From Thiomicrospira microaerophila (lineage in GTDB: Bacteria; Pseudomonadota; Gammaproteobacteria; Thiomicrospirales; Thiomicrospiraceae): a DNA stretch of 64,000 nt. Below are positions 50,805 to 60,059 of the stretch, one piece after another. Numbering within the stretch: the first letter of the stretch is position 1; each line of letters begins with the position of its first letter. The position numbers and the translations under genes are program-made. The notes under the pieces were generated by a model that was given only the letters and a program-made list of their open reading frames with translations, was not told where the DNA came from and did no database searches. Location: the NCBI RefSeq assembly GCF_000934765.1, contig NZ_JYNN01000001.1, positions 124,001 through 188,000 of the forward strand, read 5' to 3'.

Positions 50805-52301
50805 CTAATTTTCGTCAAAAGCACTGACAATTCGGTTTCTTCCGCTCTGTTTCGCCTGATATAAGCGTTGATCCGCTCTTTCTATTAAACTAGCCACATC
50901 ATCACCCGCGCGCACATTCGTCACACCGCCACTAATCGTAACAGGGTAAGGTTGATGCTGTGTTATATTTTCTTCCACATACACTCTAAATGCTTCAACC
51001 TTTTGCAGAACCACCTTGGTTGGAATATGCTTAATGAAGACCGCAAACTCTTCCCCACCCCAGCGCACTAATAAGTCATCTTGTCGAAAAAAATGACGCA
51101 TCATATTCCCCAACTCCATCAATACACGATCGCCCGCCGGATGCCCATAAGTGTCATTCAAAACTTTAAAGTGATCAATATCAAAAAACAGCAAACAGCC
51201 AGTTTGCTGACACTGAATCAAATTTTTAAGCTCTAAATTAAAGAAGCGCCGATTGTATAAACCCGTTAACTCATCGGTATTGGCCTGATTTTTTAACTTA
51301 TCCTGTATTCGACTAAGATCATCAAGCGCACGCGCAGAACGTGCTAGCGCGACGGAATAGCGATTAAACATATAATAGATTACCGCCAGCAATAATAACA
51401 AAACCACCAGATTTACCAAATTAGCACGAATTAACTCCATTTGGTTAGCATAAACCAAATCAGTAATATCTTTCGCCACCACAACTTTTGCCACCAACTC
51501 ACCTTGATGGCTAGATTGATCAAGATCGGTCAGCAAAAGATAATGACGCCCCTCAACTGTTAGTCTTGCGCGCTCAACAGACAGGTCTATTGAAGAATTA
51601 AGCGAGTCAAAAAAATCCGTGTTTTGAATAATAGAGTAGTTATCTAAGGTGTCAAATTGGTAATCATTAATTAACTTACCCAGCGAACGGGTTTTAACCA
51701 AAATCATCGACTCTAGTTCAAACCTTGCTGCCAAACGTTCGACAAAATAATTAGGGCGAATACCAAACTCCAGCAACCCAAAATGTTCGCCCGCCTGATT
51801 GATTAAGGGTGTGGTAATTCGATAGGTAATGCCATTCTTACCGACCTCAAAACCCTGCAATGCGGTCTTGGATTGGTTTGCATCACGCACAATAGGTCGG
51901 TAATCCGTTAAATCGTCGCCAAAGTTATTGGGCTGGTGTAAGCGAAGCAAGGTGATATTTTGTGGGTCAAAATAATGCATCACATGCAAATCAGGATTAT
52001 CCTGTTGCAAGCGTTGGTAGTCTGGATTGGAATAGGCATACAGCGCCTCTCGATCACCCTGTTTAAAAGCCCGCTGAACGTGCTGTTCATTGGCATAGTG
52101 ATGTGTGAGTGTTAAATAACGCTCAATCAAAGATTGCTGTAAATCTTGATGATAAATAAGCGCCTGATCCCCCAACTGCACAATCTCCTGCTGTAGCTTA
52201 TGATTATGGCTATGATAATCATAAGCACCTCGCAGCAGTACACTCAGAAAAACCAAAACTGAAATATAAAGCAAATACTGCCACTTTAAACAATTATTCA
52301 T
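50805..52301 (-). CDS. Diguanylate cyclase with periplasmic sensor domain
   Basis: 498 residues: membrane segment (about 9-27), a large periplasmic region (28-290) resembling a double Cache sensor, second membrane segment (about 291-313), then a GGDEF domain (about 330-495). The active motif is GGEEF (415-419), preceded by RQDD (406-409) at the spacing of the RxxD inhibitory site, so it should make c-di-GMP with product inhibition. Its ATG overlaps the dnaE stop (ATGA), so it is translated with the replicative polymerase, an unusual pairing. Confidence 0.92.
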   Translation of the reverse strand: MNNCLKWQYLLYISVLVFLSVLLRGAYDYHSHNHKLQQEIVQLGDQALIYHQDLQQSLIERYLTLTHHYANEQHVQRAFKQGDREALYAYSNPDYQRLQQDNPDLHVMHYFDPQNITLLRLHQPNNFGDDLTDYRPIVRDANQSKTALQGFEVGKNGITYRITTPLINQAGEHFGLLEFGIRPNYFVERLAARFELESMILVKTRSLGKLINDYQFDTLDNYSIIQNTDFFDSLNSSIDLSVERARLTVEGRHYLLLTDLDQSSHQGELVAKVVVAKDITDLVYANQMELIRANLVNLVVLLLLLAVIYYMFNRYSVALARSARALDDLSRIQDKLKNQANTDELTGLYNRRFFNLELKNLIQCQQTGCLLFFDIDHFKVLNDTYGHPAGDRVLMELGNMMRHFFRQDDLLVRWGGEEFAVFIKHIPTKVVLQKVEAFRVYVEENITQHQPYPVTISGGVTNVRAGDDVASLIERADQRLYQAKQSGRNRIVSAFDEN

Positions 52302-55300
52302 TTCATCACTACCTGAGGTTGCCAGTTCAACGCAGCGAGTAACTCAATAAGGGCATCATCAGGCTTGAGTGACCAGTTGGACTTAAACTGCGCTTTTGCA
52401 TACTGATTTTGATACTCAAGCACTAAGGGCAAGCCATCTTCTACCTGATAACTCATCATAAGCGCATTAAGTTCATTTAATTTTTGCACATCTAGCACGG
52501 ATTCGCGAACAAGAATTTTTAATGCCCGGGCTTGCTGAATTCGCATCTCCGCCAAGGTGACCACCTGCTCGGCGCTTAGTTTAATCCCGCCATTAAAGCT
52601 ATCTTCCTCTACCGTGCCATACATCAACAACACCGTATCTGGCTGCACTAAATCCTTAACACTACTAAACACCGCTGGGCGCAATACGGCTTCTAAACGT
52701 GCGGTGCGGTCATCAAGGGTAACAAACCCCATCTTATCACCGCCACGAGTATTTTTAGCACGCACCGCCACAACCAGGCCTGCTACCCAGCGTTTATCAT
52801 ATTTATTGGGTGTAATTTTGGCTAAGGTTTGGCTCACATAATGGCTTAACTCTTGGCGATAAGCTTCAATCGGGTGACCACTTAAATACAAACCTAGAGT
52901 ATCCTTCTCACCCTTTAAACGTTCACGCTCTATCATTTCGGGGATATCAACCAGGCCTGGTTGTGGTGTAATGTCTGGCTCGTCGGCCATCAACGCACCA
53001 AATAAATCATCTTGACCCGATGCCTCATTCTGCAACGCCTGCTCTGCTTGATGCAAGGCTAGACTAACACTGGACAGCATCGCCTGACGATTGCTATGCA
53101 AACAATCCATCGCACCCGCGCGAATTAATGCCTCCATCACGCGACGATTGACCTTTTTCCCTGATCGCGCCGCAAAATCAAACAAATCATGAAAAACACC
53201 TTGCGCTTGACGGTCAGCAATCACCCCGTCTAATGCCGCTTCACCCACCCCTTTAATCGCGCCTAAGCCATATAAAATCGTTTTAACATCGCTAGCTTTA
53301 AACTTAATATCACAGCGATTAACATCAGGCGGCACCAACTCCAAACCCATGGCATAACACTCGTTAATCATATGCACCACTTTTTCAGTGTTATCCATAT
53401 CCGAGGAAATCTGTGCCGCCATAAAATGCGCCGGGTAATGGGTTTTGAGCCAAGCCGACTGATAAGACACCAACGCATAGGCCGCCGAGTGAGACTTGTT
53501 AAAACCATAGCCCGCAAACTTTTCAACCAAATCGAAAATCTTCATCGCCAGCTGACCATCGACGCCATTATCGATCGCGCCCTGCTCAAACTTGCCGCGC
53601 TCCTTGGCCATTTCCTCCGGTTTCTTCTTACCCATCGCACGGCGCAACATATCCGCCCCACCCAGTGAGTAACCCGAAAGCACCTGCGCAATTTGCATAA
53701 CCTGCTCTTGGTAAAGAATAATGCCGTAAGTCGGCTCTAAAATTTCTTTTAGGCTTTCATGCTGGTATTGCGCATCGGGATAAGACACGGCTTCCTTGCC
53801 ATGTTTACGTGCGATAAAGTTATCCACCATCCCCGACTCAAGCGGACCAGGACGAAACAAGGCCACTAACGCGATAATATCTTCAAAACAGTCGGGCTTT
53901 AAGCGCCGAATCAAATCCTGCATCCCGCTGGATTCAAGCTGGAATACGCCGGTTGTGCGCCCAGTTTTAATCAACTCAAATACCGCACGGTCACCCAATG
54001 GAATCCGCGTAATATCAACAAACCCCTCATCACCTGGTTGCTTGCCGGCATTAATCGCCTGCAACGCCCAGTCAATAATGGTTAAGGTACGCAAACCCAA
54101 AAAGTCAAACTTCACCAAGCCAATGGTTTCAACATCATTCTTATCCAGCTGAGTGACCACACCCCGACCATCGGCTTCCGAATACATCGGACAGAACTCG
54201 TCCAGCGGTTTCGGGCCGATCACCACCCCACCCGCATGCTTACCGACGTTACGCACCGTGCCTTCAAGCTTTAAACCTAAATCCAAGAGTGTTTTAACAT
54301 CTTCATCGTTTTTATAGCGCTGCTGCAACTCCTCTTCTTTTTCGAGCGCATCCTTCAGCTTAATCCCTAGTTCGAGCGGAATCAGCTTAGCGACACTATC
54401 GACCATGCCATAACCATGACCCAAAACCCGCCCAACATCGCGCACAACCGCCTTGGCGGCCATCGTACCGTAGGTAATAATTTGCGACACATGATCACGA
54501 CCGTAATGACGCGATACATAATCAATCACCTCATCGCGGCGCTCCATACAGAAGTCAACGTCAAAGTCAGGCATCGACACCCTTTCCGGGTTCAAGAAAC
54601 GCTCGAATAGCAAATCGTATTCAATCGGATCCAAGTCGGTAATTTTCAGCGCATAAGCCACCAAAGAACCCGCGCCCGATCCACGCCCAGGACCGACGGG
54701 GATTTGATGATTTTTGCCCCACTGGATAAAGTCCGCAACGATAAGAAAGTAACCAGGAAAACCCATTTGCAAAATGGTATTCAGTTCAAACTCTAAACGC
54801 GCGACATACTCAGCCTTTTTCTCAGCCTGCTCCGCTTGCGAAAGATGACCAAACAAAAAGGCCAACCGTTCATCCAAGCCCTTGCGACACTCCAGATCAA
54901 AAAACTGATCCATCGTCAGGCCCTCAGGCACCGGAAAATTAGGCAAATAATAGGTACCTAACTCCAGCGTTAGGTTACAGCGCCGTGCAATATGCAGCGT
55001 GTTCTCAATCGCCTCAGGAATATCCGCAAACAGCGCCAGCATTTCGTCACTAGAACGCAAATACTGTTGATCGGAATAGGGTTTAGGACGGTTTGGATCA
55101 TCTAACACATAGCCGCCGTGGATACAGCAACGCACTTCATGCGCTTCAAAATCTTCACGCTGCATAAACCGCACATCATTGGTCGCTACCACCGGCAAGT
55201 CAAACTGATGCGCTACCTCAATCGCGCCCTGAATATAACGCTCTTCATCGGTGCGCCCCGTGCGCACCAACTCTAAATAAAAACACCCAGAAAAATGCTG

Positions 55301-55783
55301 CTGCCACCAACGCACCCGCTCCGCGATTAAGTCCGAATTTCCAGCCAGTATCGCCTGCCCAACATCGCCCTGTCGCCCACCGGATAAAACAATCAAGCCT
55401 TCATTATGTTTCTCCAACCAGGCCTGGTTGACCAGCGCCACTTGCTGCATCGCATGCAATTTCTGATTTGTTAAATAACTCTTTGAAATTAAACGTGATA
55501 AATTAAGATAACCCTGATGATTTTGACAAAGCACGCTAATACTAAATACCTCGCCCTCGGCGGACTCCACCCACAAATCCGCCCCCAAAATTGGCTTAAC
55601 CTGCGCGCCGCGTGCCGCGCTATAAAACTTCACCAACGCAAACATATTACATTGGTCGGTCAAGGCCATCGCCGGCTGTTGGTAGGCTTTAACCTGATTC
55701 ACTAAGGGTTTGATATGCAAAAGACTATCCACCACCGAAAATTCAGAATGGACATGAAGATGAATAAATTGGGACATGGGCAA
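52298..55783 (-). CDS. dnaE: DNA polymerase III alpha subunit
   Basis: 1161-residue replicative polymerase. PHP domain (HLHVHSEFSVVDSL), palm with catalytic acids in MPDFDVDFCMERRDEVIDYV, the GRGSGAGSLVAYAL and RAMGKKKPEEM segments, the tandem helix-hairpin-helix part and an OB fold (about 965-1060). Start may be the ATG at 55783 or 55777. Two palindromes, at 52951 and 55418. It overlaps the diguanylate cyclase gene by four bases. Confidence 0.98.
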   Translation of the reverse strand: MPMSQFIHLHVHSEFSVVDSLLHIKPLVNQVKAYQQPAMALTDQCNMFALVKFYSAARGAQVKPILGADLWVESAEGEVFSISVLCQNHQGYLNLSRLISKSYLTNQKLHAMQQVALVNQAWLEKHNEGLIVLSGGRQGDVGQAILAGNSDLIAERVRWWQQHFSGCFYLELVRTGRTDEERYIQGAIEVAHQFDLPVVATNDVRFMQREDFEAHEVRCCIHGGYVLDDPNRPKPYSDQQYLRSSDEMLALFADIPEAIENTLHIARRCNLTLELGTYYLPNFPVPEGLTMDQFFDLECRKGLDERLAFLFGHLSQAEQAEKKAEYVARLEFELNTILQMGFPGYFLIVADFIQWGKNHQIPVGPGRGSGAGSLVAYALKITDLDPIEYDLLFERFLNPERVSMPDFDVDFCMERRDEVIDYVSRHYGRDHVSQIITYGTMAAKAVVRDVGRVLGHGYGMVDSVAKLIPLELGIKLKDALEKEEELQQRYKNDEDVKTLLDLGLKLEGTVRNVGKHAGGVVIGPKPLDEFCPMYSEADGRGVVTQLDKNDVETIGLVKFDFLGLRTLTIIDWALQAINAGKQPGDEGFVDITRIPLGDRAVFELIKTGRTTGVFQLESSGMQDLIRRLKPDCFEDIIALVALFRPGPLESGMVDNFIARKHGKEAVSYPDAQYQHESLKEILEPTYGIILYQEQVMQIAQVLSGYSLGGADMLRRAMGKKKPEEMAKERGKFEQGAIDNGVDGQLAMKIFDLVEKFAGYGFNKSHSAAYALVSYQSAWLKTHYPAHFMAAQISSDMDNTEKVVHMINECYAMGLELVPPDVNRCDIKFKASDVKTILYGLGAIKGVGEAALDGVIADRQAQGVFHDLFDFAARSGKKVNRRVMEALIRAGAMDCLHSNRQAMLSSVSLALHQAEQALQNEASGQDDLFGALMADEPDITPQPGLVDIPEMIERERLKGEKDTLGLYLSGHPIEAYRQELSHYVSQTLAKITPNKYDKRWVAGLVVAVRAKNTRGGDKMGFVTLDDRTARLEAVLRPAVFSSVKDLVQPDTVLLMYGTVEEDSFNGGIKLSAEQVVTLAEMRIQQARALKILVRESVLDVQKLNELNALMMSYQVEDGLPLVLEYQNQYAKAQFKSNWSLKPDDALIELLAALNWQPQVVMK

Positions 55784-56024
55784 GGAAGTTCGTTTAAATA
55801 ATAGTCTATTCTAAAGACAAAAACGCCACATTGCTAGTGATAAACCGACGGAGGGTGCAATCAAAAGTGCCGGCAACCTCAAAAGATTCCGGCCTTCGCC
55901 AGCATGACAGGAGAAACGTTTTCTCACACTCACGCACAGCATCAGCGCGAGAAAACCTAGATCCGCCTGTTAAGGTTTAGCCCCTATGCATTCGAGCTAG
56001 GTATAAGTACGACTAATTTCCAAG
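55784..56024. other. Intergenic region with a decayed repeat
   Basis: 241 bases that should include the dnaE promoter. AAAGATTCCGGCCTTCGCCAGC (55881-55902 region) resembles one half of the common GATTCCGG...CCGGAATGAC repeat, followed by ATGAC; the other half is only traceable as TGCCGG. No gene seen. Confidence 0.4.
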
Positions 56025-58412
56025 CTACTCGCGATCTTTTTCGTTCATTCGCTCTAGTGCTTGCATAATGCGGGCGTTGAAGCTGCCTGATGGAAACGCG
56101 TCTTCTGCATTCGCTTCACCTACAGGCATGTCACCAAACAAGGCCAAACCTTCATCAACATGGCTAATGGCATAGATGTGGAACACCCCTTTTTCCACCG
56201 CTTCGCGTACTTCTTGATTGAGCATGAGATGACGGGTATTGGCTTCTGGAATCACCACACCTTGATGCCCCGTTAAACCACGGGCGGAACAGATTTTGAA
56301 GAAACCTTCGATTTTTTCATTAATGCCCCCCACCGGTTGGATTTCACCAAACTGGTTTACTGAACCGGTTACGGCCAAATCCTGACGCATTGGTACCTGT
56401 GCAATCGCTGACAACAAGGCAAATAACTCGGCGGATGATGCACTATCCCCTTCAATACCGTCATAGGTTTGCTCGATAACAATCGAGGCGCTAAAGCCTA
56501 ATGAGCGGTAGCGCATGTAACGCCCTCGGACATAACCCGACAAAATCAGCATGCCTTTTGAGTGAATCGGCCCGGCCATTTCAATTTCGCGCTCGATATC
56601 AACAATCCCTTCATCACCCGCCGAAGCCTGCGCCGTAATACGCACAGGTTGACCAAAAGATTGACGCCCGACGGTCATCACGGTCAAGCCATTGACCATA
56701 CCGACATGATGACCCTGTAATGAAATAAGCACTTGTTGTTCGATAATCGCGCGATGGAAATATTCCTCCATCAAACCTGTATGAAAATCACGCTGGGCAA
56801 TGGTCGCTTCAATGGTTTCACGGCTGACTTTTTCTTGACCGTTAGCGCGGGCAAAGGCGGTCGCTTCGGCCAATACATCACGCAAAATGGCTTTATTAGT
56901 ATAGAGGCGGTTTTCGTCTTCCGCCATGCGTGATGCATATTCAATCAAACGCTCAAATGCAGACAATTCAACCGGTAAGTCTTCCCAAGATTCAATTTCA
57001 CTGGCGAGCTGTTGCGCTAACGCCAGTTCATGATCAGGAGTTCTGGCGAGCTCAACTTCAAACTCAACCTGCACCTTAAACAATCGGCTAAACTGGGCAT
57101 CTATTTCATGCAGTGCATAAAAATGTGCAGACTGCCCGACTAGCACGAGGGTTAGATTCAATGGAAAATCCGGCAAGTGATAAGGCACCACACTATTGGA
57201 TGACGGTATTTCAAAACTAAGATGGCGCGACATCAACGAGGCTTTTAAACTTGACCAAATTTCTGGGTCTTTTAACAGTGATTGGATATTCAGAATTAAA
57301 TAACCGCCATTGGCTTTTTGCAATAGACCCGCTTGATGGTTCATCGCTAAACCTAGGGTATCACCGGTCATGGAGGAGGCGGCTGTGTTAATCGCATAGC
57401 CAAACAATTTAGGCATGGTCGCATTTTGTTCGTAAATAACCGGCGCATGCTCTAATTCACGGTGATCGACCAATAAATTAACCCCAAATTGACCGATTCC
57501 CTGTTGTTCGGGGGCGGTTTCTTCGATTGGACTATTGTTCGTATTGCTGGTGGTGACCTGATCGGCCGATTGATCCCAGAACAAATGTAACTTAGCGAGC
57601 AACGCCTGTTCAAGGTCATCAAGATAACTCTCTACTTCGGGATTCGTCGCAAACTCTTGTTTCAAGTTTTTAATCAAGGGCGCAATATGCTCGGAGGCGA
57701 CTTGGGTATTTAGCTGCTTGCCCTCCTCCAGATACTCATGTTGCATCGTCGGGAAACGGGTCAAGGCTTCGTTGATTTTAGCTTCAACCTGATCGAGCGC
57801 ATCGGTAAAGTATTTTTGCACATCGGCATCCAATGACTTAAGTTCCGATAGGCGCATTTTTTCGCCATCCACCAACGCATGTAAGACAAAATTATTTTCA
57901 GTTTGTTGCACATCAATACTGAGCTCACGCGCGAGTTCAAACGCGGGTTCAAGAATCTCTTCTTGCTCAGCCGCTAAACGACGCTCCAGCTGTTGTGAGC
58001 GTAATTGATAAGCATGGCCATCAAACACCACGGGTAATTGGTTTTTGAGTTGGGTTATAAACCGTTCAATCGCTTGACGAAACCCATATCCCTTACCCGC
58101 TGGGAAATATAAATACATGGTTTTTGGCGTTTCTTTAAAATTAGACACCAGCACCACATCATCAGGCATGGGCTTGTTTTGTGCGGCCGTTTTTAGCATC
58201 GCCTTGGTCATGCCGATGCGTCCAACGCCCGGCTCACCCATAATAAAAATATGATTTTGATTGCGCTTTAGATGCAAGCCAAAGTTAAGCGATTGATAGG
58301 CACGCGGGTGAAAACGCTGCATAAAATCATCAATCGAGGTCGTGTTTTGCGCAAAGGCTTGCGGATCGATTTGAGTTTGACGGTAAAGCTGTTGGCTAGA
58401 AAGTTTTCGCAT
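56025..58412 (-). CDS. Lon-like ATP-dependent protease (LonB/YcbZ type)
   Basis: 795 residues. N-terminal AAA-type ATPase with an unusual Walker A, GEPGVGRIGMTK, lacking the normal GK(S/T); long helical insert (about 170-290); second AAA part around residues 330-560; C-terminal Lon protease domain with catalytic Ser657 (EGDSASSAEL) and Lys700 (GINEK), 43 residues apart as in Lon. ATG at 58412 chosen; TTG at 58421 adds three residues. No N-terminal Lon substrate domain. The altered Walker A is shared by relatives, so it is not evidence of damage. Confidence 0.88.
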   Translation of the reverse strand: MRKLSSQQLYRQTQIDPQAFAQNTTSIDDFMQRFHPRAYQSLNFGLHLKRNQNHIFIMGEPGVGRIGMTKAMLKTAAQNKPMPDDVVLVSNFKETPKTMYLYFPAGKGYGFRQAIERFITQLKNQLPVVFDGHAYQLRSQQLERRLAAEQEEILEPAFELARELSIDVQQTENNFVLHALVDGEKMRLSELKSLDADVQKYFTDALDQVEAKINEALTRFPTMQHEYLEEGKQLNTQVASEHIAPLIKNLKQEFATNPEVESYLDDLEQALLAKLHLFWDQSADQVTTSNTNNSPIEETAPEQQGIGQFGVNLLVDHRELEHAPVIYEQNATMPKLFGYAINTAASSMTGDTLGLAMNHQAGLLQKANGGYLILNIQSLLKDPEIWSSLKASLMSRHLSFEIPSSNSVVPYHLPDFPLNLTLVLVGQSAHFYALHEIDAQFSRLFKVQVEFEVELARTPDHELALAQQLASEIESWEDLPVELSAFERLIEYASRMAEDENRLYTNKAILRDVLAEATAFARANGQEKVSRETIEATIAQRDFHTGLMEEYFHRAIIEQQVLISLQGHHVGMVNGLTVMTVGRQSFGQPVRITAQASAGDEGIVDIEREIEMAGPIHSKGMLILSGYVRGRYMRYRSLGFSASIVIEQTYDGIEGDSASSAELFALLSAIAQVPMRQDLAVTGSVNQFGEIQPVGGINEKIEGFFKICSARGLTGHQGVVIPEANTRHLMLNQEVREAVEKGVFHIYAISHVDEGLALFGDMPVGEANAEDAFPSGSFNARIMQALERMNEKDRE

Positions 58413-58456
58413 TACGCACAATCCAAGTAAAATAGTAAAAAATTAAAAGAGCGCTA

Positions 58457-59368
58457 TTGTACCAAACCATGCCCATACCTCATCAACAAATTCCTACCCC
58501 ATTACAAAAGCTTGTGTCTCCGGTGTTTGCGCAAGCAGGCATTGAGGTCTGGATCAAACGCGATGACTTAAACCATCCGCTGATTCAGGGCAATAAATGG
58601 CATAAGCTAAAACTCAACCTTGAACAGGCCAAACAACAAGGCGCACAGGAGCTTATCAGCTTTGGCGGCGCCTATTCCAACCACATTGCGGCCTTAGCCG
58701 CCGCAGGTAAAGCCTATGGCTTTGCCACACGCGGGTTTATTCGTGGTGATGAACTCGCTCACAACAACCAGGCCTGGTCGGCCACCTTAAAAACAGCCGC
58801 AGAAAATGGGATGATGTTTGAGTTTTTAAGCCGTAGCGAATACCGTTTACGCCACAACCCGAGCTGGTTATCTGATTTGCAGCAATCTTATCCAAACGGT
58901 TTTATTTTACCCGAAGGCGGCAGTAATCCATTGGCTGTGGCAGGTTTTGAATCCTTGATAAATGAATTAAATCAGCAGCTTGATTTTAGTCACTTGCTTT
59001 GCGCCGTCGGCACAGGCGGCAGTCTGGCTGGAATGGCCAAATTCGCCCGTGCTGATCAACAGGTTTGGGGAATTGCCAGCTTAAAACAAGCGGATTATTT
59101 AATCCCACAGATTAAAGATTGGATAGCTGAAGACAAACAAAACTGGCATTTATGGACAGAGTTTCATGGCGGTGGCTATGGCAAGACGACAGATGAAATA
59201 ATTAATAAAACCAATGAGTTTGAAACGCAATTTAATGTTTTACTTGACCCTATTTACACGGCTAAACTGGTGTATGGGTTTTATCAATTATTGTCTAATG
59301 GTTGTTTTAAGAGAGGAAGCCGCGTGGTGCTATACCACAGCGGCGGCTTACAAGGGCGAGAGGGGTAA
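58457..59368 (+). CDS. PLP-dependent enzyme, ACC deaminase/D-cysteine desulfhydrase family
   Basis: 303 residues of fold type II. IKRDDLNHPLIQGNKWHKLK (33-52) holds the PLP lysine of GNKWHK, FGGAYSNHIAA and LPEGGSNPLAVAGF are substrate/PLP segments and VGTGGSLAGM the phosphate loop. Members release ammonia from D-cysteine or ACC; substrate cannot be set. TTG at 58457 has an AAGAG site five bases upstream; ATG at 58469 is the alternative. The 3' end runs to 59368, just before composite repeat copy 3. Contains the palindrome at 58768. Confidence 0.85.
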   Translation: MYQTMPIPHQQIPTPLQKLVSPVFAQAGIEVWIKRDDLNHPLIQGNKWHKLKLNLEQAKQQGAQELISFGGAYSNHIAALAAAGKAYGFATRGFIRGDELAHNNQAWSATLKTAAENGMMFEFLSRSEYRLRHNPSWLSDLQQSYPNGFILPEGGSNPLAVAGFESLINELNQQLDFSHLLCAVGTGGSLAGMAKFARADQQVWGIASLKQADYLIPQIKDWIAEDKQNWHLWTEFHGGGYGKTTDEIINKTNEFETQFNVLLDPIYTAKLVYGFYQLLSNGCFKRGSRVVLYHSGGLQGREG

Positions 59369-59377
59369 GAGAGTTAA

Positions 59378-59523
59378 GGGCAAACGCATCTTCAGCAAAT
59401 AATAATCAATAGCTTACAATCAGATCTCGCTCCCACGTTGAACGTGGGAGCGCCTTGGACTTGGGTTCGAGGGCTGTTTCATAGGTTAAATCGGTATGCA
59501 TTCCCACGCACAGCGTGGGAACG
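59378..59523 (+). repeat. Composite intergenic repeat, copy 3
   Basis: Tail module GGGCAAACGCATC... (59378-59422), P1 hairpin (59428-59452), 46-base spacer, P2 hairpin (59499-59523). Same direction and order as copy 1, with slight differences in the spacer. It occupies most of the 181-base gap between the PLP enzyme and the cytochrome gene. Confidence 0.88.
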
Positions 59524-59549
59524 AGGTTAAGAGAGTTAAAAACTTAGAT

Positions 59550-60008
59550 CTAAAAAGTAAGAATAAATCTAACCACATTCTGAATATCTTCGTCAGACAT
59601 GTCTTTCGCCATTGGTGCCATCATGCCGGTCATCGGACCGACCTGCTCGCCTGCACGATATAGCATCATTTTACTGATAAGATCTTCTTCAGGTTGGCCT
59701 TGTAGTTTAGGACCCACACCGCCACCACCGGTCATACCATGACAACCCGCGCAACTGGTGTACAGTGTTTGACCCGATGCGGCTTTGGGTTGCATTTTTA
59801 CTTCCGTCAGTACAGGTAGAGGTGCCGCCTCTTCAATCTTAGCCACAGCAGGCACTTCAATACGCTGGCCCAATGAAGGCGCTTGAGGTTCCGCTTGTTT
59901 GGTAACCTCACGGGTATCGACCGTGGTTTTAGGTTCGGTTTGGTTCTCACCACACCCCACTAGCATAAAGCCTAAACTCAACGCGACGCTCATTGTGATT
60001 GTTTTCAT
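59550..60008 (-). CDS. Class I cytochrome c lipoprotein (c5-like)
   Basis: 152 residues. Lipoprotein signal MKTITMSVALSLGFMLVGC with acylated Cys19, a Pro/Glu-rich linker (20-75), and a single haem domain with CAGCH (86-90) and a likely Met axial ligand in the GPMTGMMAPM loop (about 129-138). The membrane-anchored periplasmic carrier probably passes electrons towards a terminal oxidase. The ATG at 60008 with AAAGGA upstream is preferred over an in-frame start 12 codons earlier. It follows hrpA by 51 bases in the same direction. Confidence 0.88.
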   Translation of the reverse strand: MKTITMSVALSLGFMLVGCGENQTEPKTTVDTREVTKQAEPQAPSLGQRIEVPAVAKIEEAAPLPVLTEVKMQPKAASGQTLYTSCAGCHGMTGGGGVGPKLQGQPEEDLISKMMLYRAGEQVGPMTGMMAPMAKDMSDEDIQNVVRFILTF

Positions 60009-60059
60009 GGTTAGTCCTTTATTTATGCTTTTTAACCTATACACAAGTGTAACAGGAAT

